A program made the translations under genes and the position numbers. 28,476 nt of DNA. Source: Dunaliella salina (lineage: Eukaryota; Chlorophyta; Chlorophyceae; Chlamydomonadales; Dunaliellaceae). The stretch is from the NCBI GenBank assembly GCA_002284615.2, contig MU069712.1, positions 199,046 through 227,521 of the forward strand, given 5' to 3'. The notes under the pieces are model-generated. The model was not told where the DNA came from and did no database searches. It saw only the letters and a program-made list of their open reading frames with translations. This document shows positions 19,919 through 27,524 of this stretch, piece after piece (position 1 is the stretch's first letter; each line of letters begins with the position of its first letter).

Positions 19919-20044
19919 CTGCGAACGTTGCCTAGGCCTGCTCCCGTTTACATGCTCACACCCTGAGGGTTGAGACTGCCCATTGGCAAGGACATGCACC
20001 ACAATGCTGTTTGCGTGATTCAGAAAGCTTGTGCCACTAGCAAA

Positions 20045-20290
20045 GTGCTAGCAGCCCAGCAGGACCACTACCTGCCTCCCCAGCATGCCAGAGGAGCAAG
20101 CATGACAGCTCCCTGCCTTCCCGCCAGCATGCCAGAAGTACTGCATCTTCCCTCTGCCTGTACTTGCAAACAACATCTCCCCTGCCTTGCAAGCCTACCC
20201 ATCAGCATGCCAGGCAAACGGCGTCTTGCCTTTGCCTGTGCTTGCAAGCATCCTCCCCCCTGCCTGGCAAGCCGAGCCCTGTGGAGGCAT
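20045..20290 (+). repeat. degenerate tandem repeat, about 80 bp
   Basis: cagcatgccagR.., then cttgcctttgcctgtgcttg, caagcatc and cccctgccttgcaag recur in two to three diverged units. Open frames on both strands across it follow from the repeat and are not taken as genes. Confidence 0.7.
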
Positions 20291-20427
20291 GGCAGTCTTA
20301 GCACAACTATAGCCCAGTCGCCTGCCTTGCACAAGGTAGGCACCCCCAGTTCTTATTTGGAAAAGCAAACAGGCTCAAATTGCCAGGCGCATGTCTTAAG
20401 CAACTTAGGCTTAGCACTCCACCGATT

Positions 20428-21095
20428 TTTTCATTGGCAAAAGCATCAATCATGCCTTTGCCGTCAAGAAAATCAACAGCTCCTAGTATCTGTTTGACTC
20501 AAAAGTCACGTTTCCCAGCATCATCGCAGACGATAGAAACTCACAAAATTGGGGTGGCATGGCTCATACCTTTGAGCTCTTCGTCCTTAAGCACAAAGCA
20601 TTCCATAATGGCTACCCTTGCCCACAACCATACATGGAAGCTCAAAACAAAGCACTCTGTCTTTTACATGCTTTCAACATGGCCATGGGCTCACACATTC
20701 TCACTGGCGACTCTGTTTTCACCCATATCAGGCTGCTAGAACATACCCTCACCCAGCGCAATCTGACACATATCTCCCTGCGCCACTTTTACACACCAGT
20801 TGAAGGAAAATTCAATATCACTATTGTAAACCACAACCTGCATCACTCACCCTGGAATTCAAATCATGATTTCTACCTCCACTATTCCCGCGCAGACCTC
20901 CGACCAGGTCAAATCAATCAAAACCTTGTGAAGTTTCTATCAAGTAGCTCTGCTTACGCATCAGCTATCATCCTCACCTGCAAAAATTGTACCAGCCAGC
21001 TCCATGCCAAAGCCCTCAGGAAAGTTCCTCACGCCCAGAGTACCTGGTGCCTCCTGGACTCTGAGAATTCCCATCCTATCTACCTGACAACATAA
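20428..21095 (+). CDS. unidentified ORF, probably a mobile-element protein
   Basis: An uninterrupted frame from ATG 20562 (MAHTFELFVLKHKAFHNGYP) to TAA 21093-21095 gives about 178 codons. In the same frame, coding-like sequence continues upstream to about 20428 (DFFIGKSINHAFAVKKINSS, one TAG at about 20488, then VTFPSIIADDRNSQNWGG), so the original protein was longer. Later parts read KALCLLHAFNMAMGSHILTG, HSPWNSNHDFYLHYSRADLR and ILTCKNCTSQLHAKALRK. A CxxC pair lies near residue 145. The strand is A/C-rich like the LINE remnants that follow, which suggests a transposon gene. No family is recognised. Confidence 0.45.
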
Positions 21096-21116
21096 GGTAT
21101 CTGGCATCAGCTTAGC

Positions 21117-21143
21117 GGAAAAGAAAAGAAAAGAAAAGAAAAG
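21117..21143 (+). repeat. (AAAAG)n pentanucleotide repeat
   Basis: Five perfect AAAAG units just downstream of the unidentified ORF. Similar A/G runs mark LINE ends elsewhere in the window. Confidence 0.9.
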
Positions 21144-21379
21144 TCTACACAAGCCAAAGGCCGCGTGCATGCGTTCTCACCATTCAGTCTGGCTCTTTCT
21201 GGGGCCATCTAGCTGCTACATCTGATCTTCATCTCGCTGATCCACACATTCCCTTCTTACCTGAGACCACTGCAAGCCAAAATGATGACATCATCCATGT
21301 GACTAATGCTGCTCCTCTCCCCCAGCACCATACATCACGCTATGCGCAGCTCCTCACGGAGGACCAACAGAACTAGCCG

Positions 21380-21900
21380 CATGAGGCAACCCCATGAACT
21401 GCATGCAAATGAACGCCATGTGCACCTAATAGAAATCAAGTTCTGTGAAGACACAAGGCCAGAGCATCAGTTGAACGCGTCAAAGCAGCAGCACGCAGAC
21501 CTGTGTAAACTTATTAACGCTAAAGCCATTACAATTCACCCTATTCTCCTGGGTGTAGGTGGAACTACACTGAGCATACCCTAAAGCAATTCAAACAACT
21601 AGGATTGGATCACCAGTGTGCCACGAAGCTTGCTCAACAACTTCATGCCCATTCTGTTCAATATGCCCACAAACTAGTCTCCACACGCCGCGCTATTGAA
21701 AACAAGGATACTTCCCACTGTCAGGTTCTAGAGCCAGGTGCTTCTAGTAACCCTCCAGATCCACATTAGCATTCTCTTTTTCATACCTTGTAGTGGAGGG
21801 GGCACACGGCTCTTTTTTGAGCCAATGTGTCTCCTTTTCCTTAATTGATGTAGGGAGAGTTTCTCTGCCTACGTAGTTTTTCTTTTCTTTTTTTTTCTAC
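21380..21900 (+). mobile_element. LINE 3' end with restriction-like endonuclease remnant
   Basis: Encodes ERHVHLIEIKFCEDTRPEHQ, then KQQHADLCKLI and ITIHPILLGVGGT. After a frameshift at about 21560 it continues with YTEHTLKQFKQLGLDHQC and KLAQQLHAHSVQYAHKLVS. It aligns with the RLE-like domain at 23580-23915 (HLIELKFCSDT, LIGVGGTIFN). IEIK supplies the (E)xK of a PD-(D/E)xK nuclease; the PD part is not preserved. The copy ends with the tail ccttttccttaattgatgta ... ctacgtagtttttctttt at 21836-21900. Confidence 0.7.
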
Positions 21901-22028
21901 CATACAAGGGACCATCAGAACAGCCCTGCAACACCCCCCAATAATTAGAAAGTGCACAATTACGCACTCCAGCCAGCATATCCACAGTTCGCACTCAGAC
22001 GTGGCATGACCACCTCAAAATCATCACC

Positions 22029-22860
22029 ATGAATGTCCGCAGCCTTTTTAAAAGTAAGGAGGATGTGCTTGACCTTATCACCCATCATGACCCAGACACA
22101 CTTTCTCTCGCAGAAAGCAAAATTACTGGAGGGACCAAAAGCCGCAATGGCTTGACCAACTCCCGCGAGACTATGCCTTGTGGCACAGCTCTCACCATCA
22201 CTCTGGCACAATCCTATGTGTCAAAAAAGTATTGTCATTACTACCCGAGCCACTTAAGTTTTATTCCAAGATAACATTGACGGAAGGATGGTGGCTGCCA
22301 AGCGCAAGACCTCAAGCAAGCCCATCCTTCTGATTTCTACCTACTGGCCCTCAGGCAAAAAGCTTGCAGCCCTCTAAACGAGAAAACGCATGGAGGAGAC
22401 CCTCAAGAGCCTTCTCGACTCCTGCCACTGCCTCCCTTGGGTGACATGAATGCTACACTTTTCCCCACAAGAAAGAGACGGGGGAAATATCCTATGAACA
22501 GGACAAGCTTTTCCGCAACTTCATCTCTGACATAAATTTCTGTCCCCTTGACTGGCACTTGCCACAAAGAACCTGAACATTGAGGACAGAGGTAGCGCCT
22601 CGCTGCCAAACCTCAAGAGGTCACACACACAGCCGCATTGATGACATGCTGCCCTCTACTATCACAATGCCAACAACATCAATCTCCATTCTCAGATATT
22701 CTTCAACTCTGCTGACCAAGGATACAAACTTGGTGATCATATTCCCCTTGTTGCCAATGTCACCACTTACATCCTAGGGGCAAAATCCAAAATTTCTAGA
22801 GCCTGCACCATTACATCAAAATGCGCTAGTGCAGCCCACAAAGCCCTCAGATATTGATTA
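22029..22860 (+). pseudogene. LINE AP-endonuclease domain
   Basis: The motifs of an APE-type LINE endonuclease appear in order, though in more than one frame: MNVRSLFKSKEDVLDLI at 22029, DPDTLSLAESKI (the catalytic Glu block LxExK) at about 22090, GDMNAT (usual GDFNA) at 22440-22457, SRIDDML (SxIDY block) at 22631-22651 and GDHIPLV (SDHxxV block) at 22732. Frameshifts near 22150, 22380 and 22460 and stops kill the gene. It begins about 130 bases after the tail of the previous LINE copy. Confidence 0.85.
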
Positions 22861-23129
22861 ATGATCCTTCTTACACACCTCACACCATGCATGCAAACAT
22901 TTTGGAAACACTAAACGGCTGCTCTCTCCCACCTGTCTGCCATAGAGAGCTCTTGTGCTATAAAATCTGCACGTTCAATTGATTTTGCAAATCACCTCAA
23001 TGGCCTCCCTGCCAGGGGGCCCCGGCATGATGAAGTGCAGCACTTATTGCTACCAAAATTGGCTAAACCTTCTCAGGACGCCCAATACCCACCCCACTGC
23101 CAATCCAAAATTGGTCATGCTTTCTGGAT

Positions 23130-23510
23130 ATGAAAGCTGTCACCCTCAAAGAACAGACCAATGTCCTCAGATATTGGACAGACACTCTATACAATGGCAA
23201 ACATGCCAGACGCTCTAGTGGCCGCCCTGGGCCTTCACTTTGCCCTCTTTGTCGTGCACCTGATAGCACCTCTCATACCCTTCTCAGATGCACTCACCCA
23301 CAGATAAACAGAATGAATATCAATCGCCACCATCAAGCACTCAGCATCTGCGGTAAAGCAATCAGCAAAGGAAACTACGGATCTCATATCATCTCTATAA
23401 ATGCATGCAATACAGAGAGGCTATGCTCCCTGGAGATGGAAATTCTAAATAGCATTCACCAAAACATTCCACATTGGCTGTTTCCATCCAGACAACCACC
23501 AAATACATAG
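23130..23510 (+). pseudogene. LINE C-terminal region with CCHC finger
   Basis: The open frame begins KAVTLKEQTNVLRYWTDTLY and contains CPLCRAPDSTSHTLLRCTHP at about 23238-23297. This is a C-x2-C-x7-H-x4-C finger, the form found next to the restriction-like nuclease in R2-type elements. It then runs as HHQALSICGKAISKGNYGSH to a stop at 23508. The RT that should lie between the APE domain and this part is missing (22860-23130 is too short), so the copy is internally deleted. Confidence 0.8.
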
Positions 23511-23511
23511 A

Positions 23512-23930
23512 TCAGTCGCCCTGATGGCATGATAGTTATGCCCCTTGGAGGCAGAGGTTCCACACATCATCCGCAAAACATGAATCCCAGGGACAGAGAT
23601 TTCCACCTTATTGAGCTGAAATTTTGCTCTGACACCAGCACTGAACAAACACTCCACACTGCACAAAATCAACACAAACACACCATTGAGAGCCTACGCA
23701 CAAAAAAATCTCCAGAGCACACACCGCAATAACAGAGTCACATTGCATACCATCCTAATTGGAGTCGGTGGAACTATCTTCAATCCCACACTATTGATCC
23801 CCTCTGCAAACTTGTCCTAACCAAAGATAAAGCCCACAAAACTGCAAAAGAACACCACTATCATGCTTTTAAAAACCCTTACAAAAATAACAACACCAAA
23901 AATGCCATCCAATTCAGCAATGTAAGCAAT
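23512..23930 (+). pseudogene. LINE restriction-like endonuclease domain
   Basis: Directly after the CCHC part: ISRPDGMIVMPLGG (R-P-D) at 23512, then PRDRDFHLIELKFCSDTSTE (E-x-K) at about 23600. After a +1 shift near 23725 it continues with VTLHTILIGVGGTIFN, HTIDPLCKLVLTKDKAH and KEHHYHAFK. RPD...ExK after a CCHC finger is the arrangement of RLE endonucleases. The match to 21380-21720 shows it is a conserved domain, not chance. Confidence 0.72.
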
Positions 23931-24400
23931 GGGGGCTTGGGGGTGGGGGCTAAGGGACGGGCTGCGGACAGGACAGCGAGGCGTGCAGCTGGAAAGAAAG
24001 CATTAGATTTGTCGGGCCCATAGCTAGCCTTTGTTGGCAGGGCTCACTGTTAGTGTCCGCGCTGACTGTTGGCTATTTCCTTAATGCACGCTGGTTGTGT
24101 CCAACGTAAACTTTTACTTTTTACTTTTGAATTTCCACCTTGGTTTTTTTTTGCAGTGAATAAGCAATAGGATGATTAACTTGAAGAGGAACAGTTTATT
24201 TTCTCCCTTTTCATTACGTGCCTGGAAAAAAGGTGTACGGAGGGCAAGGGGCACATGGATCTGGCCACTTTTGGATTTTTTTGTGATGTGATTTTTCCTA
24301 CCTTCTTGGTTTCATTGTAAATGTAAGAAACTCACTTCTTTTTTTCCAAGTTATCAACATATTTCTTGGACAATATTGTTTACATTTTCACCATGAATGA
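23931..24400. other. no gene recognised
   Basis: Contains a G-rich patch (gggggcttgggggtgggggc, about 23930) and a piece at 24030-24095 similar to 9742-9800. Nothing else can be named. Confidence 0.4.
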
Positions 24401-24561
24401 CACCGATTCTAATAACTTACAATGTTGTACAGAATGAACTTATCATAGACTCCAGTCAGTTGCGCGACCCTACATCAACAGGGCAGTACAACAATATCAT
24501 CTTTACACACACAACTAGTTAAACAATTTTGATTGTATTCACTTCACTGTCCAAAGATAAT

Positions 24562-24566
24562 TTACA
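24562..24566 (-). promoter_or_regulatory. candidate TGTAA poly(A) signal
   Basis: The minus strand reads TGTAA about 80 bases after the stop of the surface-protein gene. TGTAA is the usual poly(A) signal of volvocalean green algae. A second one is at 24417-24421. Confidence 0.4.
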
Positions 24567-24647
24567 CAACCATACATCCTTGAAACGAACATTCATACAA
24601 CATGCTCACAGTCACCGCGCAAGGAGAAGGACTTTTGGTTTAAGCTG

Positions 24648-24938
24648 TTAGGCCAACAACAATACACTGCAGCCCAACATCACGGCTGCAACAGCCCCCA
24701 AGCCCAGGCGGGCGGGAACAGCAGCACTGACACTGGCAACAGTGATATTGTCCGTACTAACGGAAGAAGAATACTGAGCGAAGAACTGCTGAAGCGTAGG
24801 GACGAACCCAGGAGCTTCAGCCTGGAGCAGTGTTTTAGCCTGCTTATTATCCTGGGCACACAAATAGGGCAGAGGTGGACACTTTAAGCAGTATGTACAG
24901 TTTGGCTGCAAATGGAACATTTTATCAAGTTGCTGAAG
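24648..24938 (-). CDS. last exon of a predicted secreted, GPI-anchored protein
   Basis: The frame is open on the minus strand from at least 24999 to the stop at 24648-24650. It encodes LQQLDKMFHLQPNCTYCLKC, PPLPYLCAQDNKQAKTLLQ, YSSSVSTDNITVASVSAAV and the tail PARLGLGAVAAVMLGCSVLL plus LA. The extreme C-terminus is a hydrophobic stretch of about 18 residues with no positive charge after it, preceded by small residues. This is the form of a GPI-attachment signal. Four cysteines cluster near the start, and NCT and NIT are glycosylation sequons. With the previous exon ending in phase 0, the fitting acceptor is aaaagcag|CTT (exon start 24938). The better-looking ctcag at 25000 would need another phase. 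Family unknown. Confidence 0.65.
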   Translation of the reverse strand, partial: LQQLDKMFHLQPNCTYCLKCPPLPYLCAQDNKQAKTLLQAEAPGFVPTLQQFFAQYSSSVSTDNITVASVSAAVPARLGLGAVAAVMLGCSVLLLA

Positions 24939-25039
24939 CTGCTTTTGGATACACATTAGTGCAGACAGAACTTCACCAACAGCAAGATGGTTTGATGAGC
25001 TGAGATGTGCGTTAGAGACATGTTTACATTACCTCATTA

Positions 25040-25095
25040 TCAACTACTCACCACGGCTTGATCAATATCAACTACTCACCGTAGCTTGGTCAATA
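25040..25095 (-). repeat. 28-bp tandem duplication covering exon end and splice donor
   Basis: Two units, 25040-25067 and 25068-25095 (tcaactactcaccNNNgctt plus gRtcaata). On the minus strand each reads ...gttgatattgaYcaagc..gtgagtag, so the exon's last bases and its donor are present twice. Confidence 0.9.
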
Positions 25096-25306
25096 TCAAC
25101 GGTAAACTTGGCTGATGTTGTGTCACCATCAGTGTTAATGGTCACTCCAGTCACAGTACGACCGGGAAGGACAGCGGATTCAAAGTCATTCTTTGCGCTC
25201 GATTCAACTGATGCCATATCCTCCTGGCTTAAAGCATCTACTAAACTCTGATTAGTGATGTCATATGTAACACTCGCAGTGCCTGCAGCATCAATAAAGG
25301 AGACAC
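25080..25306 (-). CDS. middle exon of the predicted secreted protein
   Basis: Acceptor cttcgcttgcag (minus strand, exon starts 25306); donor ACG|gtgagt at 25079. It is open for 75 codons plus two leading bases: VSFIDAAGTASVTYDITNQS, LVDALSQEDMASVESSAKND, FESAVLPGRTVTGVTINTDG and DTTSAKFTVDIDQAT. It looks like a small beta-rich extracellular domain, with an N-x-S sequon. The two leading bases fit both the single base left by the signal-peptide exon (27473) and that left by 25501. The exon at 25501 may therefore be optional. The second copy of the donor would lead into an in-frame TGA. I do not recognise the domain. Confidence 0.7.
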
Positions 25307-25500
25307 CTGCAAGCGAAGAACAGTTGTGTTAACTTTTTCTTGCCCTTCTAGCAGAGCAGATTTAGAATGGAAATGTGAAACATTATAAACATACTTGGTA
25401 GAAACACATGACGTTGCAATCATATTTGTAGACATCTTTTATTGCATTACAATTGCAATTGCTAGTTCATGCTACTAAAACTGTGTTTCATCATATTAAC

Positions 25501-25573
25501 CACCTTCAATCAGTCTAGTGTTAGTGTCAAATGCAGGTTTCAATTTCATCCTGAACGCACCAAACAAGCTTTC
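25501..25573 (-). CDS. short exon of the predicted secreted protein
   Basis: The minus strand reads ctcttttgtag|GAAAGC ... GAAGGTG|gttaat. It encodes ESLFGAFRMKLKPAFDTNTR then LIEG, 24 codons plus one base, and its last base completes the first codon of the exon at 25306. The acceptor is good and the donor (gttaat) weak. Its phase-0 start does not fit the signal-peptide exon directly, so either another exon is missing or this exon is alternative. Confidence 0.5.
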
Positions 25574-26684
25574 CTACAAAAGAGGGTCATGCTACTGTGA
25601 CTCATTTAAATTTACATGTGGTGAGGAATGTCCAAGACCTTGAATCTAGACACATTTATGTTGGCCAACATGGTAGTGGAGCTTTTGCTTGCAGATACAA
25701 TAGTACAGCCAAGCACAGCCAGTCTTACATTCAAAACAAAAAAATTATTGACTGCAAATATCTATCTTCATGTTCGCGTGTACTTGCCCCACCAGATAAC
25801 CCCCCCTCCGTGCAGATATTTGGTTGGGTCTGCGGAGGAGTCTACGGATAGCAATTTTGCAAAGTTAGAACACACAGAGACATTTGTGCAGGAACTGGGG
25901 CTACAGATGTGGGCATGGAAAGGGAGGACATTTCATGGATGTGGAGGACAGGTTACAGGGTGTGCACGGAAAGGGAGGAGGACAGGTTATGAGTGTGCGC
26001 ACGTGAAGGGGGAACATTTTTCGGTTGTGCGCAAGGAAAGGGAGGACAGGTTCCTGGTGACCATCATCAAATATACGAGTGGAAAGGGAGGACGTTTTGT
26101 GGATATCTGGAGTGTACGTGCATATGCCCGTAGGAGGCACTCCTCCAGGCTAAAAAGAGGGCTTACAGACATGTGTGCGTATGCTTTTCCCACTGTGCAT
26201 GGAGAAAATGACTCTCGTAGGGTAGTGAACCACACAAGGAACCTGTCCTCCCTTTCCTTGCGCACACTGGGGTGATGTGCAGGATGAGCTTCATATGATG
26301 CATGCTATTTTCGAATGTACACACCCTCTTCTGCTTGAATATGCTTCCTTCTTTCCTCGTCCTCTCCTCTAGATCTCTCTATCTTGCCCTTCCTCTTGGA
26401 TGGTTCCTTACTTGCCTGGCATTCGCCATGTCCAGTCTTAAGATAAGCTTATCATGCATCTTCTTTCCCAAATCAAAGCAATAACGAGCTTAATCCTTTT
26501 TTTTGCATAAACTACATAGTCTCTGTAAAAAAGTATGTCAAGAAGTAAACTTTTTTTTTTCACGAATGTTCTTTTTTTTATGAACAGGCTAGCAGTCATA
26601 TGCCTTACCAGCCATTTTGTAATGTGCACGGCAAAAAGGCATTGCCCTGGATGTAACACAAGGTACTTGTGGGCCTTGTATTGA
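25574..26684. other. intron region with repeats, no certain exon
   Basis: A minus-strand segment at about 25622-25725 (LAVLGCTIVSASKSSTTMLA, then NINVSRFKVLDIPHH) could be another exon, but its phases do not fit. The plus strand carries a 215-codon frame (25628-26275) that runs through degenerate GGAAAGGGAGGACA repeats. I do not take it as a gene. An R2 fragment is at about 26510-26600. Confidence 0.4.
25915..26268. repeat. degenerate ggaaagggaggaca repeats with a 34-bp inverted pair
   Basis: GTGTGCgcacggaaagggagga-like units recur at about 25917, 25964, 26005, 26026 and 26080. The unit at 26026-26059 is complementary to 26233-26266 with 33 of 34 pairs, separated by about 170 bases. This gives a long stable hairpin. 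Confidence 0.85.
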
Positions 26685-26701
26685 CTAAGTTGCACAATAC
26701 G

Positions 26702-26854
26702 CCGTATCAGACCCCAAATACGGCGTATTCGTATCAAATACGTCGTATTCGTATTCCCGTATCCGTACCAATTTCACTAGATTTAGCAGGATTTTGCTGG
26801 ATTTTTGCCGTATCCGTACTCGTATTCGTATTCATATCCGTATCCGTATTCCCG
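26702..26854. repeat. CGTATY-rich core of the MITE
   Basis: Loose tandem hexamers (tatccgtattcgtattc) on both sides of a unique stretch at 26760-26805. Subterminal repeats of this kind are often transposase binding sites. Confidence 0.8.
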
Positions 26855-27227
26855 TGTAACAACCATATATGGGCTAACAATGCCCTCCGTTGCATCCCGG
26901 GCAATACCTTTTCACGAAGTGTTACATTGGTACGCGAAGCCAAGCCAGGGTCACCTCAGATTACCATAATCTAGAGGTCCCCGGTTCGATCCTTGACGGC
27001 AACCATAGTAAGCTCCGTCAATCACTTCAAACATTGTCTTCCCCAAAGGTCGCGCCTGACCACTGGCCGCCGTTGTGACTAAACACGTAAAACCTGAAAA
27101 GGTTTGGGGGTTGTGTTAACTCACGAGGACGCGAGTTCAGGAGGGTGGGGAGGAATGTAACAACCATATATGGGCTAACAATGCCTTCCGTTGCATCCCG
27201 GGCAATACCTTTTCACGAAGTGTTACA
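26855..27227 (+). mobile_element. TRIM (miniature LTR retrotransposon), complete
   Basis: The 5' LTR 26855-26926 and 3' LTR 27156-27227 are each 72 bp, starting TGTAACA and ending TGTTACA, and differ at one position (26885 C, 27186 T). The 5-bp duplication TCCCG is at 26850-26854 and 27228-27232. One base after the 5' LTR, TGGTACGCGAAGCC (from 26928) has the TGG start of a tRNA primer-binding site. A purine run, aggagggtggggaggaa (27139-27155), abuts the 3' LTR as a polypurine tract. The internal part is 229 bp and has no ORF, so it depends on another element. Plus orientation follows from PBS and PPT. The near-identical LTRs point to a recent insertion. Confidence 0.93.
26929..27005 (+). other. 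tRNA-like sequence in the TRIM interior
   Basis: An A-box-like AAGCCAAGCCAGG (26937-26949) and a perfect B-box GGTTCGATCC (26983-26992) are spaced as in a tRNA. Between them AGATTACCATAATCT (26958-26972) forms an anticodon-like hairpin, and the segment ends in CCA at 27003-27005. The acceptor ends do not pair and position 33 is not T, so it is not a functional tRNA. Confidence 0.55.
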
Positions 27228-27255
27228 TCCCGTATTGTGCAACTTAGTGTATTGA

Positions 27256-27472
27256 TTGTTACACGTTTTGACTGGAGGCCTCCAGCCTAGGCTTCTTTTT
27301 TCCTGTAATTACATAACTTGCAGCAGGTTATAACCAGCAAGGGTGCAACAATTTATAACCCGCAAGGGGTTACAGGCTACAGGTAACCAGTACCATGCAA
27401 CAAATGCATCGCATACTGAGAATTATCGAAGGAATGCCTTCCCCTTGTTGCATGTGTACATATGTGACCTAC
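27256..27472 (-). other. start of intron 1 of the predicted secreted-protein gene
   Basis: AT-rich. It contains a loose duplication (ggttataaccagcaaggg / tttataacccgcaagggg at 27327-27370) and a cctccag R2-like word at 27278. No exon was seen. Confidence 0.4.
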
Positions 27473-27524
27473 CTGCAAAGAAGGCCAGCACAGCTAGCAC
27501 AGTTGAACTCCTCATGATCATCAT
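27473..27524 (-). CDS. first exon: signal peptide of the predicted secreted protein
   Basis: On the minus strand ATGATGATCATGAGG begins at 27524 and encodes MMIMRSSTVLAVLAFFA followed by a single base before the donor CAG|gtaggt. This is a compact signal peptide: a basic Arg near the start, a hydrophobic core VLAVLAFFA, and Gly across the junction. The fourth codon could also be the start. The single trailing base fits the acceptor at 25306 directly (A-G-V-S-F), which would place the cleavage site at the exon junction. The intron to 25306 would be about 2.2 kb and would contain the MITE/TRIM nest. Confidence 0.55.

Larger units (their letters stand above)
26677..27255. mobile_element. MITE (hAT-like) with 17-bp perfect TIRs and 8-bp TSD
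   Basis: The left TIR 26685-26701, CTAAGTTGCACAATACG, is the exact reverse complement of the right TIR 27231-27247. Both are flanked by the same eight bases, TGTATTGA (26677-26684 and 27248-27255). The MITE's own length is about 185 bases once the nested TRIM and its 5-base duplication are subtracted. Its interior is built of CGTATT/CGTATC hexamers. 8-bp duplications are made by hAT transposases among others. No transposase is encoded. It lies in the first intron of the minus-strand gene. Confidence 0.9.

Noticed and set aside
19970..20497. 175-codon plus-strand frame and its minus-strand shadow
   Set aside because: Both lie over a degenerate ~80-bp tandem repeat. No motif was found and the frame ends inside the start of the next coding-like stretch.
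25628..26275. Longest open frame of the window (215 codons, plus strand)
   Set aside because: It runs through degenerate ggaaagggaggaca repeats and a hairpin, has overlapping frames on the other strand, and overlaps a possible minus-strand exon. No motif and no splice or start context supports it.
26929..27005. Functional tRNA gene
   Set aside because: The boxes are present, but the acceptor stem does not pair and the anticodon loop lacks T33. It is listed as tRNA-like only.
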